Assembly: GCF_036370855.1 (NCBI RefSeq)
Contig: NC_088108.1
Coordinates: forward strand, 8,455,448 to 8,519,447
DNA length: 64,000 nucleotides
Source of the DNA: Dromaius novaehollandiae
Lineage: Eukaryota > Chordata > Aves > Casuariiformes > Dromaiidae
Direction of reading: 5' to 3'
Under the pieces are notes generated by a model. The model saw nothing but the letters and a program-made list of their open reading frames with translations. It was not told where the DNA came from and searched no databases. Position 1 is the first letter of the stretch, and every line of letters begins with the position of its first letter. Positions 27,609-39,223 of this stretch are shown piece after piece. The position numbers and the translations under genes were made by a program.

Positions 27609-27975
27609 GTGCGGTTAGAGTGGCCAACAGACCTCACAGTGAACCCACTAGACAATTCACTGTATGTCCTGGACAACAATATCGTTCTGCAGATCTCTGA
27701 GAATAGGCGTGTGCGGATAATTGCGGGGCGCCCGATTCACTGCCAGGTGCCAGGCATCGATCACTTCATCGTCAGCAAGGTGGCCATCCATTCAACCCTG
27801 GAGTCAGCCAGAGCGATCGCTGTATCTCACAGTGGCATACTGTACATTGCAGAAACGGATGAAAGAAAGATCAACCGTATTCAACAGGTCACAACCAATG
27901 GCGAGATCTCTGTAATTGCTGGAGCCCCGTCAGACTGTGACTGCAAGATTGATCCTAATTGTGACTGTTTCTCAG
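27609..27975 (+). CDS. TENM1: TENM1 exon: NHL propeller blades
   Basis: 367-bp exon, window residues 52-173 plus the first base of a split Gly codon. The acceptor is TTTTTTTTCCAG at 27608; the donor is CAG|GTGAGA at 27976. It encodes at least two NHL repeats: one around [18 protein letters not shown] with RVRIIAG, and one around [17 protein letters not shown] with ISVIAG. The end is a Cys-rich loop, [15 protein letters not shown], that leads into the next NHL repeat in the following exon. This loop is characteristic of teneurin NHL domains. The propeller contributes to homophilic and heterophilic adhesion. Frame continues into GDGGYAKDA of the next exon. Confidence 0.97.
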
Positions 27976-29762
27976 GTGAGACAATGCTAGTCATTTCCTG
28001 TTGCTGCTCTGTTGAGATCCCCAGCATGGTTGCAGATTAGCAGCGTAGCAAGGGGAAGGACAGATGAACAGTGATTGAATGTCTTTGGGAAGCTGCAAAC
28101 CTTGTTAGCTAACCTTCATGGCTTTGTTTAATCCGCTGGATGCAGAAATGTGAGTCCTGCTGCAGCTGGCACTGGAGGAACCTCAGGGTGGCCTTACCCG
28201 TTTCACTACAGAGGTTGCACACTGTTCAAACCTAGCTCCAAGTCTACCTTTCTGCATTGGCTTTGTCTGCCCAGGTTTAGGATGGTACCTGCCCTGATGC
28301 AGCTTGCAGATTATGTGTTGCTGCTGATGGATCAGATAGGTCTTTTCACCAAGGATGATAACCACATCCAATGAAAAACACAAACTTATGACTTCTCAGC
28401 ACTTGAGTCATACTGCATGATCAGCAAAATGATGCAAACGCATAATGTTCAGAACTTCTCCTTTCTTGCATGTTTTAAAGTGCCACAGACAACACCAGGC
28501 CCACACTGTGCCACTCACTATTCTCAGCAACACAGCTGCACTCCCCCACACACACCTGGGGAGGCAAACCAAACTGCGACTTTTTTTTTCTCATAAAAAT
28601 CTGTTTCATAATGGGACATACAGACAAGTGCAGTATGTTACCTTGTCATCTCTAAGGATCGTTTTGTTCAGTTCTGTAAAGTCATCATAATTCTTAGGAC
28701 TCCCCTTTCAAATAAAAGGTTAATTACTAACATTAAATGTGTCAAGAAGGGAGAGAAAAAAATGTAAATTGTCTTCCAGAGGAGGTGGGTTGCTGACATC
28801 GTGTTGTAATGATAATCAAAGTATCACGTGCATTTCTAAGTGGTGCTAGCTTCAGTTACAGATATGGTAGAACTGTGCTAAATAGGATCCTGTTCAAACA
28901 GGAAAGAGGATGAAGAATCTGCCCTCAGTGCTGAAAAATGAAAAATTGTGGCAAATCTAATGATTGTGCCAGTGCTGAGTTGGTGAAAGGCATGGCCAGC
29001 TTGTCAGAAACACCAGCTAATTTTTGCATTTCCAAGGCAACATAGGCTTTGCTCAAAATCTCCATCAAATTTAATTTCTCCGCTAGGAGAAGGGGAGCAA
29101 TACAAACAGTAATGTGCTTTTCTCCAAGAGTGAGGTTTAATACACTTTCTTGCTAGTTGTAGAAAATTCTGCTCATGCAAAATCATTTTGATATGTATGT
29201 TGAGCCCATGATCTTGAAAATGTCCTCCTTTAACCTTAAAAAACCTAAACTATCTAAATTACCAAGTGATATTGAAGGGCATATTTCCTCAAAGTACTTT
29301 TTGGCTAGTATTTTCATTTGTTTTCATACAGTGTTGAGGTTTTAGTAAGTATAAACTAATCTCTGCATCAGTGTCATTTTAGCTGAATTTTTATTTTTTC
29401 TTTGTTTTATTTATATCATGATTCTACTTTTACTGCAGGCCAGCAGACAAAAAGTAGGGAATGAAACTTCAGATATTTGATTTCTTTTTCTTTCACATTT
29501 TACCATGTAATACCTCCCTGAGCGGCAGGGTTTGGGAATCAGCAAAAATGGGGTAAATGAGATATTGTATCTTACTGTTTGTCTTCAGTGAAACTGATTT
29601 AAAATTGCACCATTTTATACAGTGGAGGTTTAATTCATTGGAAGAAGATACTGTTTTATCGACTTGTAAATGATACTGAATAGAAGCAGTGTGGCAGGCT
29701 TAGGGGTTCTGGTAAAATATAGACATTACAGATTACTAAAATAATTACTGTTTCTTCTCTAG
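27976..29762 (+). other. TENM1: TENM1 intron, 1.8 kb
   Basis: Phase-1 intron with GTGAGA donor and TTCTTCTCTAG acceptor. No repeat or gene recognised inside. Confidence 0.9.
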
Positions 29763-30273
29763 GTGATGGTGGATATGCCAAAGATGCAAAGCTGAAAGCA
29801 CCTTCTTCTCTAGCAGTCTCGCCTGATGACACACTGTATGTAGCAGACCTTGGCAACGTCCGCATCCGTGCAGTCAGCCGAAACAAGGCTCATCTCAGTG
29901 ACATGAATATGTATGAGATTGCATCGCCGGCAGACCAGGAGCTCTATCAGTTCACCATCAATGGAACCCACCTCCACACGCTCAACCTCATAACCAGGGA
30001 CTATATTTACAATTTCACCTACAGTGGAGAAGGGGATATTGGCACGATCACGAGCAGCAATGGGAATTCAGTTCATATTCGCAGAGACACGAGCGGGTTG
30101 CCCCTGTGGCTGGTGGTTCCCGGAGGCCAGGTGTACTGGCTGACGATAAGCAGCAATGGTGTTCTCAAAAGAGTGTATGCCCAAGGCTACAACCTGGCGC
30201 TGATGACATATCCTGGAAACACCGGACTTTTAGCAACCAAAAGTGATGAGAATGGATGGACAACTGTATATGA
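29763..30273 (+). CDS. TENM1: TENM1 exon: last NHL blade into the YD shell
   Basis: 511-bp exon, window residues 175-343 with split codons at both ends (Gly 174, Glu 344). The acceptor is CTCTAG at 29762; the donor GA|GTAAGT at 30274 is near consensus. It opens with the clearest NHL repeat of the gene ([19 protein letters not shown], then [17 protein letters not shown]), then changes character to the first strands of the YD-repeat barrel ([40 protein letters not shown]). Possible N-glycosylation sequons are NGT and NFT. The exon therefore carries the propeller-to-barrel transition. It ends at WTTVYE, continuing as YDSDGHL in the next exon, a YD motif split by the intron. Confidence 0.97.
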
Positions 30274-30773
30274 GTAAGTCCACATCGTTAAATGCCTGGT
30301 GTAAAGAACACTATTTGAAATGAACACTGAAATTTTTTAGACAATTCTAGCAATTTAAAAAGACTCCCTGCTACTAGTGCTGCATGATAAGAGGACAAGT
30401 AGTGCTGTTGTATAAGCTTATACAATGCAAAAGTACCATTTCTTAAGTACCAAAGCCTGTCACATGTGAAAGCTCTGTAAGCTGTGCCCATTAAGTGTAG
30501 CAAAAGCTACCTGAAATTATGCTTCATTTAGACTTTATTATTTGTGAATCTCTGTTTCTTTAAATGAAAATATGATTATGGAATTTCTTTGTAACTGAAG
30601 GAGAGGAGGCAGGTTGTAATATGAGGCAGGAATTTGCAAAATTCCTGAAGTAGGTTAAAAAAAAATAGTATTAGCATACTCATAGGAGAAGGGAGTGTCA
30701 CAAAAGAAAGTGAGACTCTCGAAGGAAGGAATATTCAAAGGCAAGGGTGGACTTGTCTCTAGCAGTAGGGGAA

Positions 30774-31792
30774 TGTCGTGGCCCGAAGGGAGTCGTTCAG
30801 GACGACCTCCCTCCCCTTGGGACCAAACGACCAAGTTCGTGATGCCCTTGGACGGAATTAAGGTGAAACGACACCAGCCAACCAGTTTTAAGATTTATTA
30901 ACACAAAGATAAGGCATGTGGTCAAATAGGATAACCAACTAGCTAGACAAGTCCTGTGCCACACATTTCCTACTGATTCAACAAAGGAGAGGGGAAAAGA
31001 GAGGAGAGAAAGAGAGAGAGAGAGAGAAAAGATATCACCACCCGTGGATCCAGCGTTGTCCCGTTGGTCCTCTTCCTTTGGGAGTCTCAGCAGTGGAGGG
31101 GGGGCTCCCGTCTGGTGGCAAGTCGGTCCTCTTCACATGGCTCGAGTTGGGTACCTCTGAAAAGGGATCCCGAACAAAGAAATCCCTGGACAATTATACC
31201 TTCCAGTCTAAGCTCTCCACCCCTCACATGGTAGTTTGGACCAATAGTAATTTTCTGGGTCTGGGGTCTCCTGCTCCTTATTGGATCTCATCGTCGTTCC
31301 TAGGCAGGCTGTTTTCTGCTGCAGTTTCTTCCACGGGTGTGTCTCCATTCCTCGGGTTCTGCTATTGTCTCTCAAGGTCCTGACAAAGAGTTGGTAACTC
31401 CAGCAATTAGCACTGTTTCAGATGCAAATTGCTGGTAACTCCCTTATCGTTCCCGCCTGCACCAGCTCTGGGGCCCTTTTCTCACCGAACTAGGGAGTGT
31501 GGCCCAAGGCTCCAGCAAATTCAGCCACTCACATCAAGCAAGTCTTATAGAAGTTGCGCTAAAAACGGACAATAATTTACAGTCCAGATCCCAAAGTCTC
31601 TGCCCGATTGTGGTCTCGTTCAGTGCAGGCTCGGTGTGTCCCGGGTGGTCGCAGGGAGACCATCTCGGGGGTCGCAGCAGCCCAGTCCTGTTTCTGCCAG
31701 AGACAGATGGCTTGCTTGGGGTTATGGCCTGCCTGCACCCCATGCACCAAGAAATGTTTAAGGCAAAAAGATTCATTCATTGGTCCACCACA
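30774..31792 (-). mobile_element. Solo LTR of an endogenous retrovirus (ERVL-like TSD), antisense to TENM1
   Basis: The 1019-bp element begins TGTCGTGGCCC and ends GGTCCACCACA on the + strand, giving TG...CA ends with an imperfect terminal inverted repeat (TGTsGTGG). It is flanked by a perfect 5-bp direct repeat GGGAA (30769-30773 and 31793-31797). On the minus strand it carries an AATAAA (30894-30899) about 120 bp before its 3' end and a TATA-like TATAATT around 31193-31199, so I orient it antisense to TENM1. A purine-rich GA tract sits at about 30985-31030. No retroviral internal region, primer-binding site or gene is attached, so recombination between two LTRs probably left this single copy. 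A 5-bp duplication is typical of ERVL; family assignment is inference. Confidence 0.85.
31005..31028. repeat. (GA)n tract inside the LTR
   Basis: Uninterrupted AG dinucleotides within the purine-rich part of the LTR. Confidence 0.9.
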
Positions 31793-34700
31793 GGGAAGAG
31801 GATCTATAATAACAAAGGGATATATAATAAGGGGATTGGGAATGGCCTGGTAAGCAAATACTCAGGAGAACCCTGACAACTTCCAAAGGGCAAGCAAAGG
31901 CAGTTGAATACACTCGCCTTAGAAGAGCTGTTGAACAGTCAGAACATCCCAGTACAATCCCAGAGAGAAATGAATCCAAGAAAAAGTTCACCTTTGGTTT
32001 ATAAAGAGGTGGGATGTATCAGGAATTCTCATTATTTATAATAAGTTGTCTTAATCCCTGTTTGAGGATGTGACAGGTGATTGATGGAAATTTTATGTTA
32101 ACATTTTACTATTAGTTCATAGCTCTTCCAAGAGGGTAATAATGCCTGCTTTACAGGGGTTCATGGTCAAAAACTAAGATGAAAAGCCATCCAGGTGAGA
32201 TATGAACAGAAAACACACTGAGGAGAATTAAGTTACTGTATAAATCCCCCAGAGGGGTAGTTGAGTCACCATCATTAGAGGTTTTTGAATTATATTTTAT
32301 TACAATGCAAGGAGGATCAAAGCAGAGCAGACTGCTGCCTATTGCGTGGGATTCAAGGGGATGTTTTTCCCATCCTACCCTCCATTATTCTGCCAAAGAC
32401 AGACTAAATTATTAGGGTTAACATAAGTATACACAATTAGAGGACCATTTTTGTCAGTATACTGGAAAACAAAACCATACAGGGCCTTCCTTCTTCAGTT
32501 CTCTTTATCAGGCATTTACTGATAGAATTTTAAATTATCATGAAACAAAACATTGCTCACTGTTGTCCTGGTGCTGCTTTAACACTGATCTGAGACTGTC
32601 ACCTATTACATGCATAACTCAATTCAAATACATGCTTCTTTGTAATAACTTCAACACTAAGAGTGCCCCATTTAAATCACTACATGAGGATGGGATCAAT
32701 CCAGACCATGAATCAATGATGCTTTCAAAAAGCTTTCACAATAGCTCTAAGTCATGCCTATTACTTCTTAAAATAGCGAACATCGTGTGTTGCAGGGCCT
32801 TGATTGTCATTTGAGTAGATGGGAATGTTAGAGCAGATTATTTGTAGTCATGTGCTTCTCAGTGGCTTTAATCTTGGTATTCTTACTCTGTCCCATTGAC
32901 ATTCAGTTTAAACCATTTCATGCAGTTATTGCTTAGGCCTGTTGTCCTCTGGCAAGTTGATGATTGAAGTATGACTCAAGTACAGTGAGATCTTGTTTTT
33001 AAAGGATGACACCTTCTTGCAATTGCCTCCCATTGTGTATAACACAGATTTCTTCACACGAAGATACCTGTGCCTTGGAAGGATGTTGCATTTTCTGAGA
33101 ATAACTTGCTTAAAGACAAAAACAAATTCCAAAATAATACAATGTTTATGACTAACACAAGGATATTTTGCTAAATCAAACATTTTTCACACTTTCACTA
33201 GCTTAACTGCACCCCGCACATCCGTGCACTCCTGCCAGATGCCTGTTTGGCATTGTGATTTTCCTTGTCCCTTCCTTTCTGAGCTGTCGTCTTCACAGAA
33301 ATGGGTTCACTGTAGTGACAAGAGAAGCAGGGGTCTCCCCAGCTGGCTTTCCCCATGGGTATCCCCATTTCCTTCTGTTCTTTTATTCCAGGACAGTCAG
33401 TAGCATTTAACAGAACTACAGTTACTATCAGAACAAAAACAACAGCAAAATCAAATAGTGAAGTAATGTCATAAATATTTATTGTTTGGTCCAAAATTTT
33501 AAGTCATCTTTCTAATATATTACAACTTCCTGAGAGACTGAGATATAAAATGTCATACATGCTGCTGTGGTCAGAGGGAAAATTCAGTACAATTAACGCT
33601 ATGCTGGGGAGGGGTGTTTTCAGGAGCTGGTTCCCACCTTTTGCCATAAGTAGGTTATGGGGCGTGATGGTCCTTAGTCATTCTTTAACCAGACAGTATT
33701 TTCCAGACAGGTCACATTCTGAGCTGACATCTGATTTCAGTTTGAAAATTAGATTTTTTGGAGGGGTTACTTTAATACTGGAAGTGCTTCTGAGTTCCCA
33801 TATAAACACAGTATTGGAGCTAAGAGAATTACCATATGAACAACTTTCAAATTGCTTGGAATCATCTTTTCTTTTTAGGCTAGATTTGCATTCGCATATA
33901 AAAGTTCAACCCGTGGCACTGTCAAGCTGAAACAGGGATGAGTTTGTTTAACAACACGTATCACACATACCTGGGAATATGAGCAAAGATAATGAACTGT
34001 TCAGAACATCTACCTATATGTCAGATTCCCTCACAGAGGGAAATTATTAAGAGGTAGAAAACCACCTACAAAAGTACTTGTCATCCATCTACTCTAATCT
34101 GATGGAATGAAAGTACTGAAAGAGCTCTTGCATAAAATTACAGCTAATGTACAATTTCCAGTCATCTAGATTTTTTTTAATGTTGGATCATTAAAGCCAT
34201 AAAAGAGGAGAGGGGCACTGGGCCTCTATTAAATCAAGGACAAGAAAACACCTGCAAGAAACAACTCTCTCTGAAAAAATTAATTAGACTGCTTTCCCTT
34301 TGAAATTATATAACTCTTAACTGTATGCTACGCATAGAAATGCAAATAGATTGTGAAGATATATCCCCAAGTGTGCATTTCAGATATTGGTGAGCACTTC
34401 CTCATGTGAGTACTGAAATCAATGCAATTATTTGCATGATTAAATGGTCACTGACGTGATTAACAGTGGCATAACTGAGCCCCAAATTAACATCAAGAAA
34501 TATGTCGTGATTCTATCCCCATCAGTATGGGTAGAACATTGCTCTGCAAGAATTTTTCCAAGTATGCTACTGTTCATCATGTGAAAGGTGGCAGAATCTG
34601 TCCTCAAAGGGTTAGGTTTCTTGGAGCAATCGGGAATAAAAAAACCCTTTAGATGGTCGTGCTGTGGATTCGTTACTGAGACACTGATCTGCGTGTTCTC

Positions 34701-36597
34701 ACTGAAGTCAGTGGGATCAGGTACACAAGTATGGATCCATCGACATGTGTCCTACAATATCATTATAATTACTCAGTGCCATATCTGTCCTGCCATCCAG
34801 TAACTACTTACACCATTTTTCAGCTACATAGGAAGTTTTGTGCCTCATCATTAGCACTATCAGCAGCAGAGCTGGATCCTTAGCAGAAATGGATCCTGAG
34901 TCTTATGGGCAAGAACATTGCAGTAAGCTAGCTGCATTTACGCCATAAAAATTCATGATTTGGGGATTTTTCTAAGGTAAGGTAGAAAGTCCAAATAGAC
35001 CAGCAAGTTCTCCTATCTGTTTAATCAAGCAGTAAATGAAATACAACTGACCAATGCTCATGGCATTTTCTAAATGATGAAGAGCAGGGATCTGAATCAG
35101 TTTTCATCGCTGGGTGTGGAAGCCAGTCAGTTTACACAGAGCCAGCATAAGGATGGAATGTAAATAAGTTGCATGGTGTATATGAGTGCCATAGGAAGTG
35201 AAGGAGAGAGAGATTATAGTATATTTAACATTTGATGGATTCATTTGTCAAAAAATGCAAGATGTTCACTAGTTCTTTCTCCAGTGTATCAGGTGAAAAA
35301 AGCAGCTGCTCTGTCTTTCTTTTTTATATCAGGGAGAGGGTATTTGTTCTCAAATTATTTTGGGGAGAAAGTATTTGTTCCCAAATACTTTTTGTGACAT
35401 ATAGATTTTGTCTGACTAATTGAGGGAAATGAGGGTCCCAAAGAAATGATGCTAACACGAAGTGGAGGACAAGTCCAGATCACTGTTGATAGGCATTGGA
35501 AGGGCTCCATTGGAGGCAATGGAGCTATGCCAGTTGATAAACCAGCTGAGGACATGTTTTGTGAATGAGAGGAGACAGTTAATAAAACATTAAAACTTAA
35601 TTATGCTTTCCTAACTGCACAAATAGGCTTCTGCTTTATGAACATGAGTTGTTTTTAGTCATGCAAATGGATCAGCAGTATCAGTGAGGTCTCTTGGAGG
35701 AATAAAATGTGTTAGCATCAATAGGGTTTTAAGATGGGAGACATTAATATGTAAGAATATCAAGCAGTGATCATTGCTCTGCATTGTTTTTCATGTGAAC
35801 CATCAGAAAGAACAAACGTGTCTGTAGAACTAAGAAGACCCATTGGAAACGCTGCTCCAAATCCCTTGCATTAATTACTCACTTTTCCGTAACATGACCT
35901 GATTCATATAAAGTATCTCAAACAAAAAGAATTTCTGTAGCACTGGTGACATGTAGGTTAGCTAGAATGTGGTGGTTTAGATTCTCTTGCTGTCGCTTCT
36001 GAGGAGAAGTTCTTGCTGATTTGAGCAGGCCCATGGGAATTAACACGTAAGTAAATACCATGTAGACAACTTAATCGCTGCAGATTTCAGTCCAGTTAAA
36101 ATCCTCTTTAAATTTGGCACTCATACTATGTACTTAAACATCAGCAACAAAAGGCAGTTACTGAATATTGCAGTGTCTTAGAACTGGATTTATTTTAACT
36201 TACGTGTAGGAAAACGCCTTTTCCAAGGTGGGTTGGTTGCCTGAATGCTGAGTGACCTCCAGCGGCCACCCTCTTGTATCACATCGCAGCAGGTTTCAAC
36301 CCTGACCACTGTGTGCGCAAATGGTGCGCAGAGGTGTGCAGAGGCTGAATCATGTAGTTGACATCTCATACTATTTCCAATTATATTTTATCCAGCACCA
36401 CTGAAAAACAGTCTAAGTAGGAATTCAGGAAAGTAATGCAGCATTTTGAGTAAATAAATGCAACAATTTTTACCTTTTTACTTATTGCGCAGTGTTGAGA
36501 AGGGTTTTTTTTCTTTTATTCTTTTATTCTCTTAGGATTATCTGCAAAGCAATAGTGATGTATGTTCATGGCTCTTTTTTATCATCATCTATTTCAG

Positions 36598-36770
36598 ATA
36601 TGACTCTGATGGCCATCTGACCAACGCAACATTCCCGACTGGTGAAGTTAGCAGTTTCCACAGCGATGTTGAAAAACTGACAAGAGTAGAACTTGATACT
36701 TCAAACAGAGAAAATGTGATCACAGCCACAAACTTCTCCGCTACCTCTACAATATATACTTTAAAACAAG
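36598..36770 (+). CDS. TENM1: TENM1 exon: YD-shell segment
   Basis: 173-bp exon, window residues 345-401 with split codons at both ends. The acceptor is TATTTCAG at 36597; the donor is CAAG|GTAAGT at 36771. It begins with YDSDGHLTNATFPTGEVSSF, a full YD-repeat motif (Y-D-x-x-G-x-L) followed by strand residues, then VEKLTRVELDTSNRENV and ends at STIYTLKQ. Sequons NAT and NFS are present. The segment forms strands of the hollow beta-barrel that is homologous to the shells of bacterial Rhs/Tc toxins; in teneurins the barrel is structural and adhesive. Confidence 0.96.
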
Positions 36771-38987
36771 GTAAGTAAGGCATTTCTGTTACTTCTTCCC
36801 TAATTATTGCATTTCAAACTGTAGACATTATTGTGTTCCTAACCATTTGCCAAAAAAGACTAAAGCCGGTTCATTTCTTTCTTGCTTGCTTCAGTACAAA
36901 CAGCTAGATACTACTTACAATTCTCGTGGAGTAGCTATTAGAAACCAGCCACTAGTGACTTCTTTTCCTCCTAGGAAGTGCTCAGTCCTGCAGATAGGTT
37001 CCATTTATTGAAATCTCCAATGTCTCCAGTCTTTATGTATATGCTACAATTTCAGTATTCAGAGGAGTTGGAATGACCTACAATACACTGAGCTTTGTTA
37101 CTCTGAGAAATACTGCCCAAAGAGTGACGTGCTCTACCGACTCTTTAACACTGCAGTGCCTTGCTTAGCTGCCGCTGTGATTCTTTCTGGCAGTGCTGCA
37201 TCCTGGCAGCAGGACTTGCAGGAAGGACCAAGGCATGACCCACATGGGCTAGTGCCTGCCTCTGGGGTGAAGTTTTGACTAGGCCACTGCAGACATCATA
37301 GTACTTCCCTGGCAGCTTCAGTCTGTTGGTATATCATATCTCTTGAGAAGAACTTACTCCCTGCCTGAAGAAAGTCCCCCAGTGTCCTCCTTCAGATTTT
37401 GCAGATTATCACAGTTCTGTTTTTATACAGTTTAATCAATTTGGGTTTTTTTCTCTTTGTTGATCCACTGTTGGCAGTGGATTGCAGGAGGAGGGGGAGA
37501 AGCTTTGAGAGAACTGCTAGTGGGAAATAGGTCTGCTTTACTTCCAGATCTGCTATAGAAAAGCTTTGTAACCCTGAGCAAGTCACAGAACTTTCCTGCC
37601 TCTCAGCTTTTAATCTATAAAAGAAAAAAGGAAGAACTCACCTCACAAGGCATTCATTCCTCTTCACTGATGTATTAGAGAGAAGACGCTGAAGAAGTGG
37701 AAAGTATTATGCTATATTATAGCATTGTATCACCTTTTAGTCTTTGGGTGATTGCATCTGCAGTTTGCTTCAGCTACCCACTGCATGATTATGTTTGTCC
37801 TTAAATATGCAGCTTCTCAAGGTTGGGATGTTAGCTGATTCTATCTTAGGAAAGTGCCTAGCGTGCTGCAAGCAGCATCAGAAATAAACAGCCATAGTTG
37901 TGGCTAGCATGCTTATGAATTCGTATAATTTGCATATTTCCATATCTCTGTGAAACTATCATGAAGCATCTTGTAAACATACAATCAGACACCTTATGTC
38001 TGAGTCACAAAGTCTCTTTCAATGCAATGACTGTTATCTTCACTTTCTGACATGGCCAAATATTTTCCATGTATTCATGTCCCAAGAGCTGCACCAATTG
38101 CTTCCATGTGGACCAGCTAAATAAAGGATCCTTCTCATAGTCACTAGCTGGTAAGGTGCTGTGTATTCAGTCGTATTTTAAGGGTGAGAGTTTGTACTTT
38201 GTCTCTCAGCACTAAATGTACAGGCTCAGGATCAAGTCATCACCTGTCGGCTGAGCCACAGTGACTTCCCCCGTGCACATCCTTAGCCTCTCCCAAGCGC
38301 AGGGAAGGGATTGCAGTGCACAGGCAAGGGAAAGGAGGTGTCAGCCTTCTGCAGCGCAGTCCTGCACCTCTGGAGTTGCTCGCTGTGCTACCACTGGCTG
38401 TTTTTCTCCCAGCACTGCTTGCCCAGTGTCCTTCGTGCATCAGACCTCAGGCTTGTGGCTGGCCATCACTGCGCCTGTACCCTTACGTCCTGCTACTAAT
38501 GGGAGAGAGGAGACCTTTTTAGTACAGTGATACCAAGCAGAAGGGCCAGAATGGGAGACCGGTTGTCATCCTAGACATTTATGAAAATAGCTTTCATGCT
38601 TGACCTTAGATATTCAGCGCATTCATTCATTTTAAACAGCGTGATATTCTGTTAGCATGTCCCAACATGCTAAAATCATCAGAATATCGGCGGTCAAAAC
38701 CTAGCTTACAAATCTGCATATTTTTAGGCTGAAAGCAAAAGCTCTTTATGTCTGCTGCAGGAAGCCTTCACAATAGAAATAATCAGGCCAAACATAATAA
38801 AAAAGCTCTTTACAGACGGGAAGACCTGCAGGTTACAGGTTGCAGAAATCACACTGCAGTTGGTATGTATTCAGCTGTCTGTAAACTAGGGGCAAACAAA
38901 ACCCTTTTGCATCTAACATTTGCTTTATAAAGCTGTATATCTGAACTTTCCTGTGTTTCCTGGTTTTGGTTGTTGTTTTTTTGACAG
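36771..38987 (+). other. TENM1: TENM1 intron, 2.2 kb
   Basis: Phase-1 intron, GTAAGT to TTGACAG. It contains a MIR-like relic near 37510-37700. Short GC-richer open frames near 38240-38530 have no recognised domain. Confidence 0.9.
37510..37700 (+). repeat. MIR-like ancient SINE relic
   Basis: Contains the MIR core order: 'CCAGATCTGCTATA', 'GTAACCCTGAGCAAGTCAC' (compare MIR 'GTGACCTTGGGCAAGTCAC'), 'CCTGCCTCTCAGCTTTTAAT', 'CTATAAAAGAA', 'CTCACCTCACAAGG'. The order and spacing over about 120 bp make chance unlikely. Ends are approximate. Confidence 0.65.
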
Positions 38988-39223
38988 ATAATACGCAGAA
39001 TATCTACCGGGTCAGCCCAGATGGGTCTCTGAGAGTCACCTTTGCCAGCGGAATGGAAATCACTCTTAACACAGAGCCTCATATTCTAGCAGGAGTCGTC
39101 AGCCCCACTTTAGGGAAGTGCAATATCTCCCTTCCTGGAGAGCATAACTCAAATCTCATTGAATGGAGGCAAAGGAGGGAGCAGACCAAAGGCAATATCT
39201 CTACATTTGAGAGAAGGTTAAGG
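38988..39223 (+). CDS. TENM1: TENM1 exon: YD-shell segment
   Basis: 236-bp exon; two bases complete Asp 402, then residues 403-480. The acceptor is TTTTTTTGACAG at 38987; the donor is AGG|GTAAGG at 39224, phase 0. It encodes NTQNIYRVSPDGSLRVTFAS (a YD-type strand pair with SPDGSLRV), MEITLNTEPHILAGVV, and LGKCNISLPGEHNSNLIEW, ending FERRLR. Sequons are NIS twice. The single Cys in GKCNIS is present in known teneurin-1. The open frame continues for only six codons into the intron, so the donor is well supported by the join to [13 protein letters not shown] in the next exon. Confidence 0.96.

Larger units (their letters stand above)
30274..36597 (+). other. TENM1: TENM1 intron, 6.3 kb
   Basis: Phase-2 intron between GTAAGT and TATTTCAG. 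It contains a solo LTR at 30774-31792. A short local duplication of 'GTATTTGTTC(T/C)CAAAT' occurs near 35338-35386. Nothing else recognised. Confidence 0.9.

Noticed and set aside
30774..31792. Protein-coding gene in the open frames at 31078-31383 and 31499-31876
   Set aside because: They fall inside the solo LTR (the second runs past its end) and resemble neither retroviral nor host proteins.
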